A stretch of 64,000 nucleotides of DNA, taken from NCBI RefSeq assembly GCF_900167065.1, contig NZ_FUYA01000001.1, positions 558,001 through 622,000 on the forward strand, written 5' to 3'. The translations under genes were made by a program, and so were the position numbers. This DNA is from Desulfobaculum bizertense DSM 18034. GTDB taxonomy: Bacteria; Desulfobacterota; Desulfovibrionia; Desulfovibrionales; Desulfovibrionaceae. The notes beneath the pieces are model-generated. The model was not told where the DNA came from. It was given only the letters and a program-made list of their open reading frames with translations, and did no database searches. Position 1 is the first letter of the stretch, and every line of letters begins with the position of its first letter. This document shows, piece after piece, positions 44,921 to 53,779 of this stretch.

Positions 44921-44962
44921 AAAAAAGGCTGCGCAGAGTGATGCTCTGGGCAGCCTTTTTTG
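44921..44962. terminator. Bidirectional terminator between diguanylate cyclase and ArnT-like genes
   Basis: AAAAAAGGCTGC-GCAGAG pairs with CTCTGG-GCAGCCTTTTTT, A-run left and T-run right. Confidence 0.85.
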
Positions 44963-44979
44963 TCTGTTAGCTGAGTGAA

Positions 44980-47148
44980 CTAGATGACGATTTGTTCGCC
45001 ATTGGGAATGATGACTTCAGGTTTTTCGTCATGCTTCTGCGTGTCGTCATGACGGGGCAGTGTCGGCACGTCCTGAAGATGTGGCTCAAGCTCATCTTCT
45101 TCTGGCAAAGTTTCGTCCTGTGCTGTTCCGTTTTTGTCCAGCAGATCAAGAGCCTTGTTCAAAGACTCTGGTTTGTCCTGCGGGGTGGTAGGCTGTACTC
45201 GGGGCTGCTCTTCTGGTGTGTCATCGGTCCAGAGACCAGACACGGAGTCCCAGATAGCTTCGAGTCCATCAACGAACAGGGCAAAAAGTCCGGGCGTTTC
45301 CTGAGGTGCTGCCGGAGCGTCAATGGCTTCTTTTTGTGGCTCCGCTGTTCTTGCAGGATTGGGCTGCGGTGCTGGCTGTGCCTCAGTGACGCTCTCACTG
45401 TGTGCCGGTGCAGGTGTTGCCTTGGGCTGCACAGGATCGACGGTCGGCATGGGCATAGGCACGATGTCTTTGCGCTTGCTTGCCGGATCGGCAGACAGGG
45501 CCGGGCCATTAATCAGCAGAACATAGGGGCGGTCAGCAATCCACTGCTCGTGAATGACGTGCAGGTTTGCCGGACGGTTTTTCCATGAATCCCAGTAGCG
45601 TTTCTGCATACCCAGAACGAATTTCTTTTCGGTCTGTGCCATTTTGCCCAGTTTTTCAAGATCCTGTGTCTCCAGAATGTTGGAGCCACAGTAATAGGTG
45701 TAAACACCAGAGTAGATCTTGTAGGCAGCTGGGGTGTAGCCCGCACGAATGTATTTGCCCATAAGTTCACCCTGAGCCTTGGGACTCATGATGGGGTCAA
45801 GGCTTGGAACGGCGAGCATGGCAAGGGGCTGGACCCAGAGGGCCATGAGCACTGCGGTGCTGAGGAGCGCGGGGCGAACGTCCCATTTGGCAACCCAGAA
45901 CCACAGAAGCAGAGCCATAAGAACAGAAGCCGGAGCCATGACCCAGATGTACTTGAGGTCGGTTGGCCACGGAGTAAAGGCGTTTACAAAGAGAGTTGCC
46001 AGTCCAAGGATGGTCAGCAGCACTGCAAAGGCGCGGATGAAGTATTTGACGCGAGTTTGTGGCAGATTCAGTACGCCCTGTGCCAGCAGCAGGCTGAGCG
46101 GCGGGAACAGGGGCATAAGGTAGACCACAATTTTGGTACTCAGGCTTGTCAGCAGGATGAACCCGGAGAGCAGGGCGCACCACAGATAAATCTGGCCGGA
46201 GCGTGTGCTGTCAACGTCTGCATGTCGAGCTGTTTTGCCCAGGATGGTGGACCAGAACGGACCCTGTACGAGTTTTTTGAGTGGCAGCAGGAAGATTACA
46301 AAAGTCCACGGCAAGAGGGCTGCCGGGAAGGTTGCAAAGTAGTGCCAGAACGGTTGCTGATGATGCGAGGCGTTCAGAGCACGGCGGTAAATCTGTTTGT
46401 AGAAAATATTTTTGATGAGTTCCTGTTCTCCTGAGAACCATGCGCCAGCTATCCATGCTCCAAGAATGACAAGGGAGAGCAGGAAGCCATAGGCAACATC
46501 ACGCCGGAAGAAACGGGAGATGCGGCCTGTGATGGCGAGGTACACAATGGACGCCAGAACAGGGAACACAAAGCCCAGCGGTCCTTTGGTCAGCGTTGCG
46601 ACTGCGCAGAGAGCAAAGCCAAGGAGAAGCAGACCGGTAGCCTTTTCGCGTTGCCATGCGCGGTAGAAGCAGATGTGTGCAAAGGTGATGAACGTTGTGA
46701 ACAGCAGGTCCATGCGTGAGTACTGGGCAAGGGCCACGAAATAGAAACAGGTCAGCAGGATAAGTCCTGCACCCAGACCGTTTTCATTCTTTTCGCGGAG
46801 AATGCCATGGTTCATGGACAGGGTGGCAACGAGGAAAAGCAGTGCGCTTGCCGCTGCACCAGCAAAAAAGAGCGGCGCAGTCGGAGCCTTAAAGATGGGC
46901 ATAAACGCAGCAAGGAACCAGAAATAGACTGGTGGCTTGTCTGGGTATGGAACGCCATTGAGGTACATGACCAGCCATTTTTTGGCATAGAGGACATGCT
47001 CCAGTACGTTGCCGTAGCGGATCTCGTCAGAGAACCAGAGCGCGCGGCTGTCCAGTGAAGGCAGGGTTTGGAGCGCGAGCAGAAGGAGCAGCAGCAGGAA
47101 TGGGAAAAACGCTGCTGCGGTCCAGAGCTTGGAGAGAAATTTATTCAT
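44980..47148 (-). CDS. ArnT/PMT-family membrane glycosyltransferase with long Pro-rich C-terminal extension
   Basis: 722 residues from the ATG at 47148, which overlaps the PAP2 stop by 8 bases (ATGAATAA); longer frames are rejected. About 11-12 membrane helices. The first periplasmic loop has DEIRYGNVLEHVL, YPDKPPVYFW matches the GT39/ArnT pattern, and KGPLGFVFP is present. ArnT moves lipid-linked aminoarabinose to lipid A. Residues about 560-722 form a Pro/Ala/Glu/Asp-rich extension unusual for the family. The PAP2 gene upstream suggests a lipid A or glycan phosphate modification unit; the sugar donor is unknown. Confidence 0.85.
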   Translation of the reverse strand: MNKFLSKLWTAAAFFPFLLLLLLLALQTLPSLDSRALWFSDEIRYGNVLEHVLYAKKWLVMYLNGVPYPDKPPVYFWFLAAFMPIFKAPTAPLFFAGAAASALLFLVATLSMNHGILREKNENGLGAGLILLTCFYFVALAQYSRMDLLFTTFITFAHICFYRAWQREKATGLLLLGFALCAVATLTKGPLGFVFPVLASIVYLAITGRISRFFRRDVAYGFLLSLVILGAWIAGAWFSGEQELIKNIFYKQIYRRALNASHHQQPFWHYFATFPAALLPWTFVIFLLPLKKLVQGPFWSTILGKTARHADVDSTRSGQIYLWCALLSGFILLTSLSTKIVVYLMPLFPPLSLLLAQGVLNLPQTRVKYFIRAFAVLLTILGLATLFVNAFTPWPTDLKYIWVMAPASVLMALLLWFWVAKWDVRPALLSTAVLMALWVQPLAMLAVPSLDPIMSPKAQGELMGKYIRAGYTPAAYKIYSGVYTYYCGSNILETQDLEKLGKMAQTEKKFVLGMQKRYWDSWKNRPANLHVIHEQWIADRPYVLLINGPALSADPASKRKDIVPMPMPTVDPVQPKATPAPAHSESVTEAQPAPQPNPARTAEPQKEAIDAPAAPQETPGLFALFVDGLEAIWDSVSGLWTDDTPEEQPRVQPTTPQDKPESLNKALDLLDKNGTAQDETLPEEDELEPHLQDVPTLPRHDDTQKHDEKPEVIIPNGEQIVI

Positions 47149-47770
47149 GAGCGACAACATCCTTTTGTATTCCAAAGGTATAGATAGCCCAGGCCGAGAG
47201 CGAGCCAAGAACCCAGCCAAAGAAGGTATCCGTCGGATAATGCTGCATAAGATATATTCTTGTGCCAGCCATGAGCGCAAGTACCAGACCAAGGAAAAGA
47301 GTCCAGCGCCAGCGTCTGCGCCACAGAATGAGAGCGAGCGTCGAGCCACTGATGTCAGCTGTGTGACCCGATGGGAACGAATGGTAATGCGGGTTTAGCG
47401 TCCACATGTGAAACAGGGTTTCGCCTGTCATGGGACGTGGACGGCCAATAATCATTTTGAACACATGCACCACTCCGCCGCATATGAGCAGGTGGAAGAA
47501 CAAAAAGGTCAGGGCAAAGCGAACCCAATCCTTCTTTTTCTTTTGGTAGCCGTAGACCAGTATGCCCAGGTAGCTGACGTACATAACGGCATTGCCCCAG
47601 TCCGTAAACCAGAATGCATACTGCCGCAGCAGGTCGTGGGCGTTTTTATGGACCCGAATGATTTGCATAAGCGCGTATTCATCGGGGTAAAAATACATAA
47701 TGACTGCAAGAAGCAGCAGAAAGGGGAATGATCCGAGCAAAAAGTGCACGGCGGGATGTCGTGTGTTCAT
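47141..47770 (-). CDS. PAP2 family membrane phosphatase
   Basis: 209 residues from the ATG at 47770. The three-part active site is KMIIGRPRP, PSGHT and RIYLMQHYPTD, with five to six helices. Relatives remove phosphate from undecaprenyl pyrophosphate or lipid A (LpxE/LpxT types). Translation is coupled to the ArnT-like gene. SD is weak at the chosen start. Confidence 0.9.
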   Translation of the reverse strand: MNTRHPAVHFLLGSFPFLLLLAVIMYFYPDEYALMQIIRVHKNAHDLLRQYAFWFTDWGNAVMYVSYLGILVYGYQKKKKDWVRFALTFLFFHLLICGGVVHVFKMIIGRPRPMTGETLFHMWTLNPHYHSFPSGHTADISGSTLALILWRRRWRWTLFLGLVLALMAGTRIYLMQHYPTDTFFGWVLGSLSAWAIYTFGIQKDVVAHE

Positions 47771-47836
47771 TGGCGCTTTATAGGGTAATGAGTGTGTGCA
47801 TGGCAAGCCTGCGCAAAAAGCTGCACTGCGGCCTGT

Positions 47837-48262
47837 TTATCGGTGATGTTGGGAACGTCTCTTGTTTTCCTGCTCACGTTCTTCAATACTTTTTTTGAGC
47901 TGAACAAAATATTCCCGCTCTTTTAAACGCTGGCCAATCCAGATTCCGACGCAAACGCCCACCGTATTTGCCAGCATGTCGAGCCATGACGGGTCGCGGG
48001 TAGGGGTCATGATCTGGGCAAGTTCGAGGACAGCCCCGAAAAAAATCATGGCTCCAGCGGCTGTGATGGCGGTGTCCCGTTCGCGGAAGGTGCGCATAGG
48101 CAAAAATCCGAGCCAGGCAAAAGCTCCAAAGTGCTGCACGATGTCGAAATATTTGAAAGCCGTGTCGTCAACTGTCTCGGGCCGGAGCGTAAGCCATGAA
48201 ATGGCAATGATGGAGACTATCCACAAAATGAGCAGTGGTACTGCTGTTTTTTGCTTTGGCAT
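47837..48262 (-). CDS. VanZ-like membrane protein
   Basis: 141 residues, four helices, with SWLTLRP, DIVQHFGAFAWLGFLP and LELAQIMTPTRDPSWLDMLANTVG, the VanZ signature. C-terminal tail is charged (KKSIEEREQENKRR). Role unknown outside teicoplanin resistance; common near envelope genes. Confidence 0.85.
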   Translation of the reverse strand: MPKQKTAVPLLILWIVSIIAISWLTLRPETVDDTAFKYFDIVQHFGAFAWLGFLPMRTFRERDTAITAAGAMIFFGAVLELAQIMTPTRDPSWLDMLANTVGVCVGIWIGQRLKEREYFVQLKKSIEEREQENKRRSQHHR

Positions 48263-48371
48263 GACTGTGTCCCGTGTCTCTTGCGGTCAGGCGACCGTTG
48301 TGGAGCAAAAAAAAGTTTAGCACGCTCCCTGGAGTTCTGCTCCATAAAAACGTGCGTCAGGCAGAGAAAAG

Positions 48372-48403
48372 GAAAAAGGCTCTGGAGCTGGTCCAGAGCC
48401 TTT
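48372..48403 (-). terminator. Terminator of the sigma-54 activator gene
   Basis: Minus strand AGGCTCTGGA, loop, TCCAGAGCCT then TTTCC; starts 14 bases after the stop. Confidence 0.75.
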
Positions 48404-48416
48404 GTGATGCGTCGAG

Positions 48417-50003
48417 TTAGCTCCGCTTTCTGGATTTGCCAACGGCAAACTTTTTGGGATCAAGGTGATATTTTTTCACCTTGTAGTTGATGATGCGGTA
48501 GCTGGCTTTGAGATCACGCGCAGCCTGAAGCATATTGCCTCGGGCTTTTTTTAGCGCGTCAACGAGCAGTTCCTGCTCAAAGCGGGCAACGGATTCACCA
48601 AAGGAAAGGTTGGTGTCTGTTGCCGAAGACTCTGCGGTCTGCAAGCTTGGCGGCAGGTGATAGGTACGAATAACTTCTTCGTCACAAATCAGCACGGCGC
48701 GTTCCATGCAGTTGCCAAGTTCGCGGACGTTTCCTGGCCAGTGATACTGCTGGAGCATATCAATGGCAGGGGTCGAGATGCGCTTGACGTCTTTTTTGTA
48801 CTCCTCGGAGAAGCGCTGCATAAAGTGCTCAGCCAGAGGAAGGATGTCCAGTCGACGTTCCCGAAGCGGGGGAATGAAGATTGGGAAGACGTTGATGCGA
48901 TAAAAAAGGTCTTCGCGAAGGGTGCCGTCCTCCAGCATCTGCTCCAGTGAGCGGTTGGTTGCTGTAATGAGTCGGGCGTCAACACGAATGGTCTGTTCGC
49001 TGCCGATGCGCTGAATTTCGCGTTCCTGAATGGCGCGCAAAAGTTTAGCCTGTGCCTCAAGGGAAAGTTCACCAATTTCATCAAGGAACAGGGTACCACC
49101 ATCGGCGAGTTCGAACAGGCCCTTCTTGCTGGAAACAGCGCCAGTAAAGGCGCCCTTCACGTGGCCAAAAAGTTCGGACTCAATAAGTTCTGCGGGCAGA
49201 GCCGCACAGTTGAGCTTAATGAGTGGCTTGTTTTTTCTGGGGCTGACGCTGTGGATTGCTTCGGCCAGAAGCTCCTTGCCAGTGCCAGATTCACCGCGAA
49301 GGAGAACAGTGGCCCGGCTGGGGCCAACCTGAGAAACCTGCTGGAGCACCATGCGCATGGGCTTGGATGCGGCAATAATATTGGGATGCGAAAAAGTGTC
49401 GTCAGAGCTGTCGTGCGGCTCCTGCGTCATGCCCTGCGCGAGCAGGTGGCGTTGCATCGCCATTTCTTCCTGAAGTGATGCAACTTCTTTGGCCACAAGA
49501 GAGGCCACAACCTGAAGGAAGTTGCAGTCGGCTTCAAGCTCTTCCTGCGTTCCGGCAGGAACGTCGACGGAAAGCGTTCCCAGGACTTCTGTCTGGTTGT
49601 TGTCGTCCGCATGGCGAACTGGGACGCAGATAAAGCCAAGCTTCGACATTTCCTCTTTGGTACGGCCAAAGGCCAGATTCAGAAAATGCGGGTCATCTTT
49701 CTGAACCGGGACAATGACAGATTCTCCAGAGTCCATGACCTGACCTGTCACGCCCTGTCCGGGCTGATAGGAGACCTCGGAATAGCGCTGAGATCCCACG
49801 GTGACAGTCAGTTTGAGGGAATTTGTTTCAGGGTCGAAGATGGTCAGCAGGGCACGTTTGTATCCGTGATTTTCGCACAGGGTACGCAGCAGGGACTTGA
49901 GTCCGGACTGCATGGAACCACGCGGACCGATTTCTTCAACAATCCGTACAAGAGTCTGGAAGTACGCAGACTGTTTTTCTGACGAGATGGCTAGGCGTGT
50001 CAT
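48417..50003 (-). CDS. GAF-domain sigma-54-dependent transcriptional activator (NifA-like architecture)
   Basis: 528 residues. GAF domain about 25-185 ([20 protein letters not shown]...GTLSVDVP). AAA+ domain about 215-450 with Walker A GESGTGKE, the sigma-54 contact loop GAFTGA, Walker [11 protein letters not shown] and the arginine region [15 protein letters not shown]-terminal Fis-type HTH ([21 protein letters not shown]). The regulated genes are not evident. The layout matches NifA and formate or NO regulators; the GAF ligand is unknown. Confidence 0.92.
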   Translation of the reverse strand: MTRLAISSEKQSAYFQTLVRIVEEIGPRGSMQSGLKSLLRTLCENHGYKRALLTIFDPETNSLKLTVTVGSQRYSEVSYQPGQGVTGQVMDSGESVIVPVQKDDPHFLNLAFGRTKEEMSKLGFICVPVRHADDNNQTEVLGTLSVDVPAGTQEELEADCNFLQVVASLVAKEVASLQEEMAMQRHLLAQGMTQEPHDSSDDTFSHPNIIAASKPMRMVLQQVSQVGPSRATVLLRGESGTGKELLAEAIHSVSPRKNKPLIKLNCAALPAELIESELFGHVKGAFTGAVSSKKGLFELADGGTLFLDEIGELSLEAQAKLLRAIQEREIQRIGSEQTIRVDARLITATNRSLEQMLEDGTLREDLFYRINVFPIFIPPLRERRLDILPLAEHFMQRFSEEYKKDVKRISTPAIDMLQQYHWPGNVRELGNCMERAVLICDEEVIRTYHLPPSLQTAESSATDTNLSFGESVARFEQELLVDALKKARGNMLQAARDLKASYRIINYKVKKYHLDPKKFAVGKSRKRS

Positions 50004-50141
50004 CGCTTCTTGGGGTTGTGCCCCAGGTGCAAAGGCATCTGGCGCGGGTGAAACGTGTCCACGGCCTTGGCTGTGCTGGCAATCAGGACAGCATGCAGCG
50101 TCAGGTCGTAGCTATAAATTTCAAAAAGTCTCAAAACGAAA

Positions 50142-50168
50142 CCTCCCTCGGCAAAACGCCGAGGAAGG
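50142..50168 (-). terminator. Hairpin terminator after the 44-codon ORF
   Basis: Minus strand CCTTCCTCGGC, loop GTTTT, GCCGAGGGAGG, then TTTCGTTTT. It starts 7 bases after the small ORF stop. Confidence 0.7.
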
Positions 50169-50174
50169 CCTGTT

Positions 50175-50309
50175 CTAAAAGTTGTGAAGTTTGTGCAAAG
50201 TGCATTGGGCAGCAGCAGATTCTGCAGCAGGGATGCGTTCGCGTTTTTCGCGACGTCGTTCTGCGCAAATGTTGTGAATCGGTGTTGGTTTTTCTGTGTA
50301 CCGTTTCAT
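50175..50309 (-). CDS. Small basic protein, 44 residues
   Basis: ATG at 50307-50309, AGGA five bases upstream, stop TAG at 50175-50177, then a good terminator. The product is basic in the middle (ERRREKRERIP) with two cysteines and six histidine or alanine-rich segments (AAESAAAQC). No family recognised. It lies between the YfgM-like gene and the sigma-54 activator, all on the minus strand, and is probably co-transcribed with the former. Confidence 0.45.
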   Translation of the reverse strand: MKRYTEKPTPIHNICAERRREKRERIPAAESAAAQCTLHKLHNF

Positions 50310-50341
50310 GGCTGTCCTGTACTCTTTGTCGGTCTGGAATA

Positions 50342-51007
50342 TTATTTGTTCTGCGCTGCTTCGATGCTTGCGGCCTTAAACTCGGCAAAGCCTTCGAGTG
50401 GCAGGGCTTTTTCTTTTTCCAGAGCCTTGTATGTGTCGAGTGCTACTTTCATATCGCCTGCCTTTTCTGCGGCAAAGGCGGTACGCAGGAGCACCTGATT
50501 TTTAAATGAAGCCGGAGCGGTCTTCTGCAGTGCCTGCAGAACCTTGAGTGCATCGGCATCTTTGCCCGCGGCGGTCAGCTCGGCGGCCTGAGCAAGGCCA
50601 GCAACAGCAGAAAGGCTGTGGCCATTGCCTGCAATAATGCCAAGTTCCTTGGCTGCTTCCTCGTGTTTGCCATTTTCGACAAGTGTGGAAGCAACTTCAA
50701 AATGCAGGGCGGTCTGCATGGACTCTGGAGCCTCTTTTGCAAACTCGCGGAGGCTGGCAACGCGAGCGTCTGCGGGCTGTCCCAGAATTTCTGCCATGCG
50801 GGTCTGAGCCTTTTCGAGCCGGGAATTCTGGTACGAGTTATACATTGCCGTACCAGCCAGCGCCAGGATAAGAATGGCAATAGCCGCCAGGATAAAGCGA
50901 ATGTTGTCTACGATAACCTGAAGCACGGGATGCAGCTTGTCAGGCACGTTCTCCAGAAGTTCTTCACTAGGGTTACCCTGAGTCGGATGTGACTGGGTCT
51001 CGGTCAT
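50342..51007 (-). CDS. YfgM-like TPR membrane protein
   Basis: 221 residues; GGAGG lies upstream of the ATG. One helix at about 36-54 (IRFILAAIAILILALAG), then TPR-like helices in the periplasm (HFEVASTLVENGKHEEAAKELG). YfgM associates with SecYEG and periplasmic chaperones in E. coli. Divergent from proA. Confidence 0.8.
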   Translation of the reverse strand: MTETQSHPTQGNPSEELLENVPDKLHPVLQVIVDNIRFILAAIAILILALAGTAMYNSYQNSRLEKAQTRMAEILGQPADARVASLREFAKEAPESMQTALHFEVASTLVENGKHEEAAKELGIIAGNGHSLSAVAGLAQAAELTAAGKDADALKVLQALQKTAPASFKNQVLLRTAFAAEKAGDMKVALDTYKALEKEKALPLEGFAEFKAASIEAAQNK

Positions 51008-51273
51008 TGTCGGTTATCCTCCATATGGATATTGACTTGCTGGCTGTATTTGGCAAAAACTCAAACAGCTCATGCGGCTGAAGTTCTATTTTTACTTCTG
51101 CTTTACAGAAATGTCAAAACAAGTCTCAAGAGTTTTTTCATTTCTGTTGTAAACGTTTTCGACAGGATTTCAAGGTTTTTCCCCTGGTTTTCCCAAAAGA
51201 ATTGGCTTTTTTGTCCATTTTCTTCATTTTTAGCAATCAGAGGGAAACCATATTCTTTTTTTTAGGAGGAGTC

Positions 51274-52533
51274 ATGGACATTCAGGAAATGATGCTGTCC
51301 GTTGGTCAGCGTGCAAAGCTTGCCTCGCGCAGTATGGCGAAGGCCTCTACCGCTCAAAAAAATGCCGTGCTTATTCGACTGGCCGAACTTCTCGACTCGC
51401 GACGCGATGAAATTGCTGCGGCAAATGCCCGCGATCTCGACGCCGCAGAAAAAGAAGGCCTCGACGCCCCGCGTATGGACAGACTCCGTCTGACTCCTGC
51501 CGTCATTGATGCAATGGCTCTGGCCTGTCGCGAAGTCGCCGCTCAGGACGACCCTGTAGGCGAAATTTCCGGCATGCACAAGCGTCCAAATGGCATTCTC
51601 GTCGGCCGGATGCGCATCCCCCTCGGTGTTATTGCCATGATTTTTGAGTCTCGACCCAATGTCACGGTCGATTCCGGCATCCTTTGCCTCAAGGCTGGCA
51701 ATGCCGTTATCTTGCGCGGTGGGCGTGAAGCTTTTCATTCAAATCAGTATCTTGCCACGCTTTTGCACGAAGCGCTCACGGATAATTCGCTTCCCGCTGA
51801 CGCTGTTCAGGTCATCGAAACCACCGAACGTGCCGCTGTCCCCGCCCTGTGCAAGCTCGATCAGTACATTGATGTCATGATCCCGCGCGGTGGTGAAGGT
51901 CTCATTCGTGCCGTTGTTGCCGAAGCAACCATGCCCGTGCTCAAGCATTACAAGGGTGTCGTTCATGCCTATGTTGATGAAGCTGCCGACCTTGACCGTG
52001 CAGTAAAAATCGTGCTCAACGCCAAGGCTCAGCGCCCCGGTGTCTGCAACGCCCTTGAGTGTCTTTTGGTACACAAGGCTGTCGCAGAGCAGCTACTGCC
52101 TCGCGTGGCAGAAGCTCTGTCCGCTGCTGGTGTGAGTTTCCGGGCCTGCCCCCGTGCCTTGCCTTTTCTCGGTGCGTCTGCCCAGCCCGCAGCAGAAAAT
52201 GACTGGGGCATGGAGTTCCACGATTTGATTCTTGCTGTTAAGGTGGTCGACTCTATGGATGAGGCCCTCGACCACATTGCCGAGCATGGTTCAAACCACA
52301 CTGAGATTATTATTTCTCAGGATCACGACACGGCTATGCGGTTTATGCGTGAAGCTGACGCCTCTATGGTCGCCATCAACGCCTCCTCCCGTTTCAACGA
52401 CGGCGGGCAGCTCGGTCTTGGTGCAGAAATTGGTATCAGCACCTCCAAGCTCCATGCGTACGGCCCTATGGGTGTAACCGAATTGACCGGTGCCAAGTTT
52501 GTCGTCTTTGGCGAAGGTCAGGTAAGGGAATAG
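51274..52533 (+). CDS. proA: Gamma-glutamyl phosphate reductase
   Basis: 419 residues from the ATG at 51274, four bases after AGGAGG; the upstream 24 in-frame residues are T-rich leader. Motifs MIFESRPNVTVDSGILCLK, the catalytic Cys in RPGVCNALE and GLGAEIGISTSKLHAYGP are present. Second step of proline synthesis. proB is not here. nadD follows after 2 bases. Confidence 0.96.
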   Translation: MDIQEMMLSVGQRAKLASRSMAKASTAQKNAVLIRLAELLDSRRDEIAAANARDLDAAEKEGLDAPRMDRLRLTPAVIDAMALACREVAAQDDPVGEISGMHKRPNGILVGRMRIPLGVIAMIFESRPNVTVDSGILCLKAGNAVILRGGREAFHSNQYLATLLHEALTDNSLPADAVQVIETTERAAVPALCKLDQYIDVMIPRGGEGLIRAVVAEATMPVLKHYKGVVHAYVDEAADLDRAVKIVLNAKAQRPGVCNALECLLVHKAVAEQLLPRVAEALSAAGVSFRACPRALPFLGASAQPAAENDWGMEFHDLILAVKVVDSMDEALDHIAEHGSNHTEIIISQDHDTAMRFMREADASMVAINASSRFNDGGQLGLGAEIGISTSKLHAYGPMGVTELTGAKFVVFGEGQVRE

Positions 52534-52535
52534 CA

Positions 52536-53192
52536 ATGGCTCGAATTGGTTTGCTCGGTGGATGTTTCAATCCTGTGCACAACGCCCATCTGCGTCTCGC
52601 ACTTGAAGTGCAGGAGCAGCTCGGTCTCGACAGTATTGAGTGCATCCCCTCGGCCGTGCCTCCGCACAAACCCGGGCAGGGTATGCTCGACTTTGATCGG
52701 CGCGTTGAGTTCCTCGAAGCCGCTACGGCGAGTCTTCCGCAGGTTTCAGTTAACACGCTTGAGGCTAACCGACCCGGACCGTCGTACACAATCGATACTC
52801 TTTGCCGCCTGCGTGAGACTCGCCCCGATGACAGCTTTTGGTTCATCCTTGGGGCGTGTGACCTGTTGATGGTTCCCCTTTGGAAGCGAGGTTTGGAGAT
52901 CGTGAACTATGCCAATCTCGCCGTTGCCAATCGCGTCGACGACACCCTCGACGGAGTGATTCGTTTTATGGGGCGCACGTGGCCAGAAGCTCAGCGAGAT
53001 GGAGCTAGCACGTGGCGCTTCCTCGACGGCCATCAACTCGATTTTGTCGAGATTCCACGTCTCGACATAAGTTCCTCGCAGGTCCGTGAGCGGTGGATTT
53101 CCCAGCGCAGTGTCTATGGACTCGTCCCTGAGTGCATAGACTCCCTTCTCGAGCAGTATGAGCACGAAGTCGCTACCGTTTGGAAGGCGTAG
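52536..53192 (+). CDS. nadD: Nicotinate-nucleotide adenylyltransferase
   Basis: 218 residues. Nucleotidyl-transferase motif GGCFNPVHNAHLRLA, IPSAVPPHKPG, GACDLLMVPLWKR and ISSSQVRER. Adenylates NaMN in NAD synthesis. Coupled to proA, an arrangement common in bacteria. Element copy 5 begins within ten bases of the stop. Confidence 0.95.
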   Translation: MARIGLLGGCFNPVHNAHLRLALEVQEQLGLDSIECIPSAVPPHKPGQGMLDFDRRVEFLEAATASLPQVSVNTLEANRPGPSYTIDTLCRLRETRPDDSFWFILGACDLLMVPLWKRGLEIVNYANLAVANRVDDTLDGVIRFMGRTWPEAQRDGASTWRFLDGHQLDFVEIPRLDISSSQVRERWISQRSVYGLVPECIDSLLEQYEHEVATVWKA

Positions 53193-53195
53193 AGG

Positions 53196-53650
53196 GAAAA
53201 TTGGGGCCTGCCCCAGTGCGTTAGCGCTGGATGGGTGGGAGGGGAAAATTGGGGGCCTGCCCCCAAACCCCCGCGTAAGGGAATGATTCCCTTACGTATC
53301 CTCAGCGAGTTTGAATTCCCTCCACGCTTCGCGTGAATGAAATTCAAACTTGTTGGGCATAACGTCGAGAGCTTCTTTCTCTTCTGCGAGTTCGCCACCT
53401 TTTTCTTTCTGAACGCGAGCGTTCAGAAAGAAAGGGTTGGAGCGCAAAGAAAAAGAACACACGGGACGCCCACTAGGCCAAAAATTAAGGGCCGGATGTA
53501 AGGGAAAGCCAACGGCTTTCACACATCCGGCCCTTAATTTTTGGGCGATAGCGGGATTCCCAAGGGCCTCGTCCTTGGGCGGGGTCAAGGGGCAGCGCCC
53601 CTTGCAGGGTTTGGGGCAGCGCCCCAATAAAACAACAAGAGCACCCACCC
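53196..53650 (+). repeat. Mosaic multi-hairpin intergenic element, copy 5
   Basis: Two A modules (53202-53215; about 53249-53266, here GGGGGC CT GCCCCC), B at 53274-53296, C at 53309-53349 (same as copy 1), D at 53401-53433, E with a 22-bp stem 53478-53499 and 53523-53544, and F at about 53553-53625. Lies 3' of nadD, co-oriented. Confidence 0.9.
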
Positions 53651-53653
53651 CTG

Positions 53654-53698
53654 CGCCCTTTCCTGCGTTTTTTTTAAAAAAAAGCGCAGGAAAGGGCG
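53654..53698. terminator. 45-bp palindrome, likely bidirectional terminator
   Basis: CGCCCTTTCCTGCG (53654-53667), eight T, eight A, one unpaired G, then CGCAGGAAAGGGCG (53685-53698). Probably ends the heptosyltransferase unit on the minus strand; sits at the edge of element copy 5. Confidence 0.7.
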
Positions 53699-53779
53699 AG
53701 GAGCTGCGTTCTGCTGATGCACACGGAGGCGCGAAAAATTGACTTAGGTCAAGGAATCGGCCGGAGAGTGCTGTAGTGG

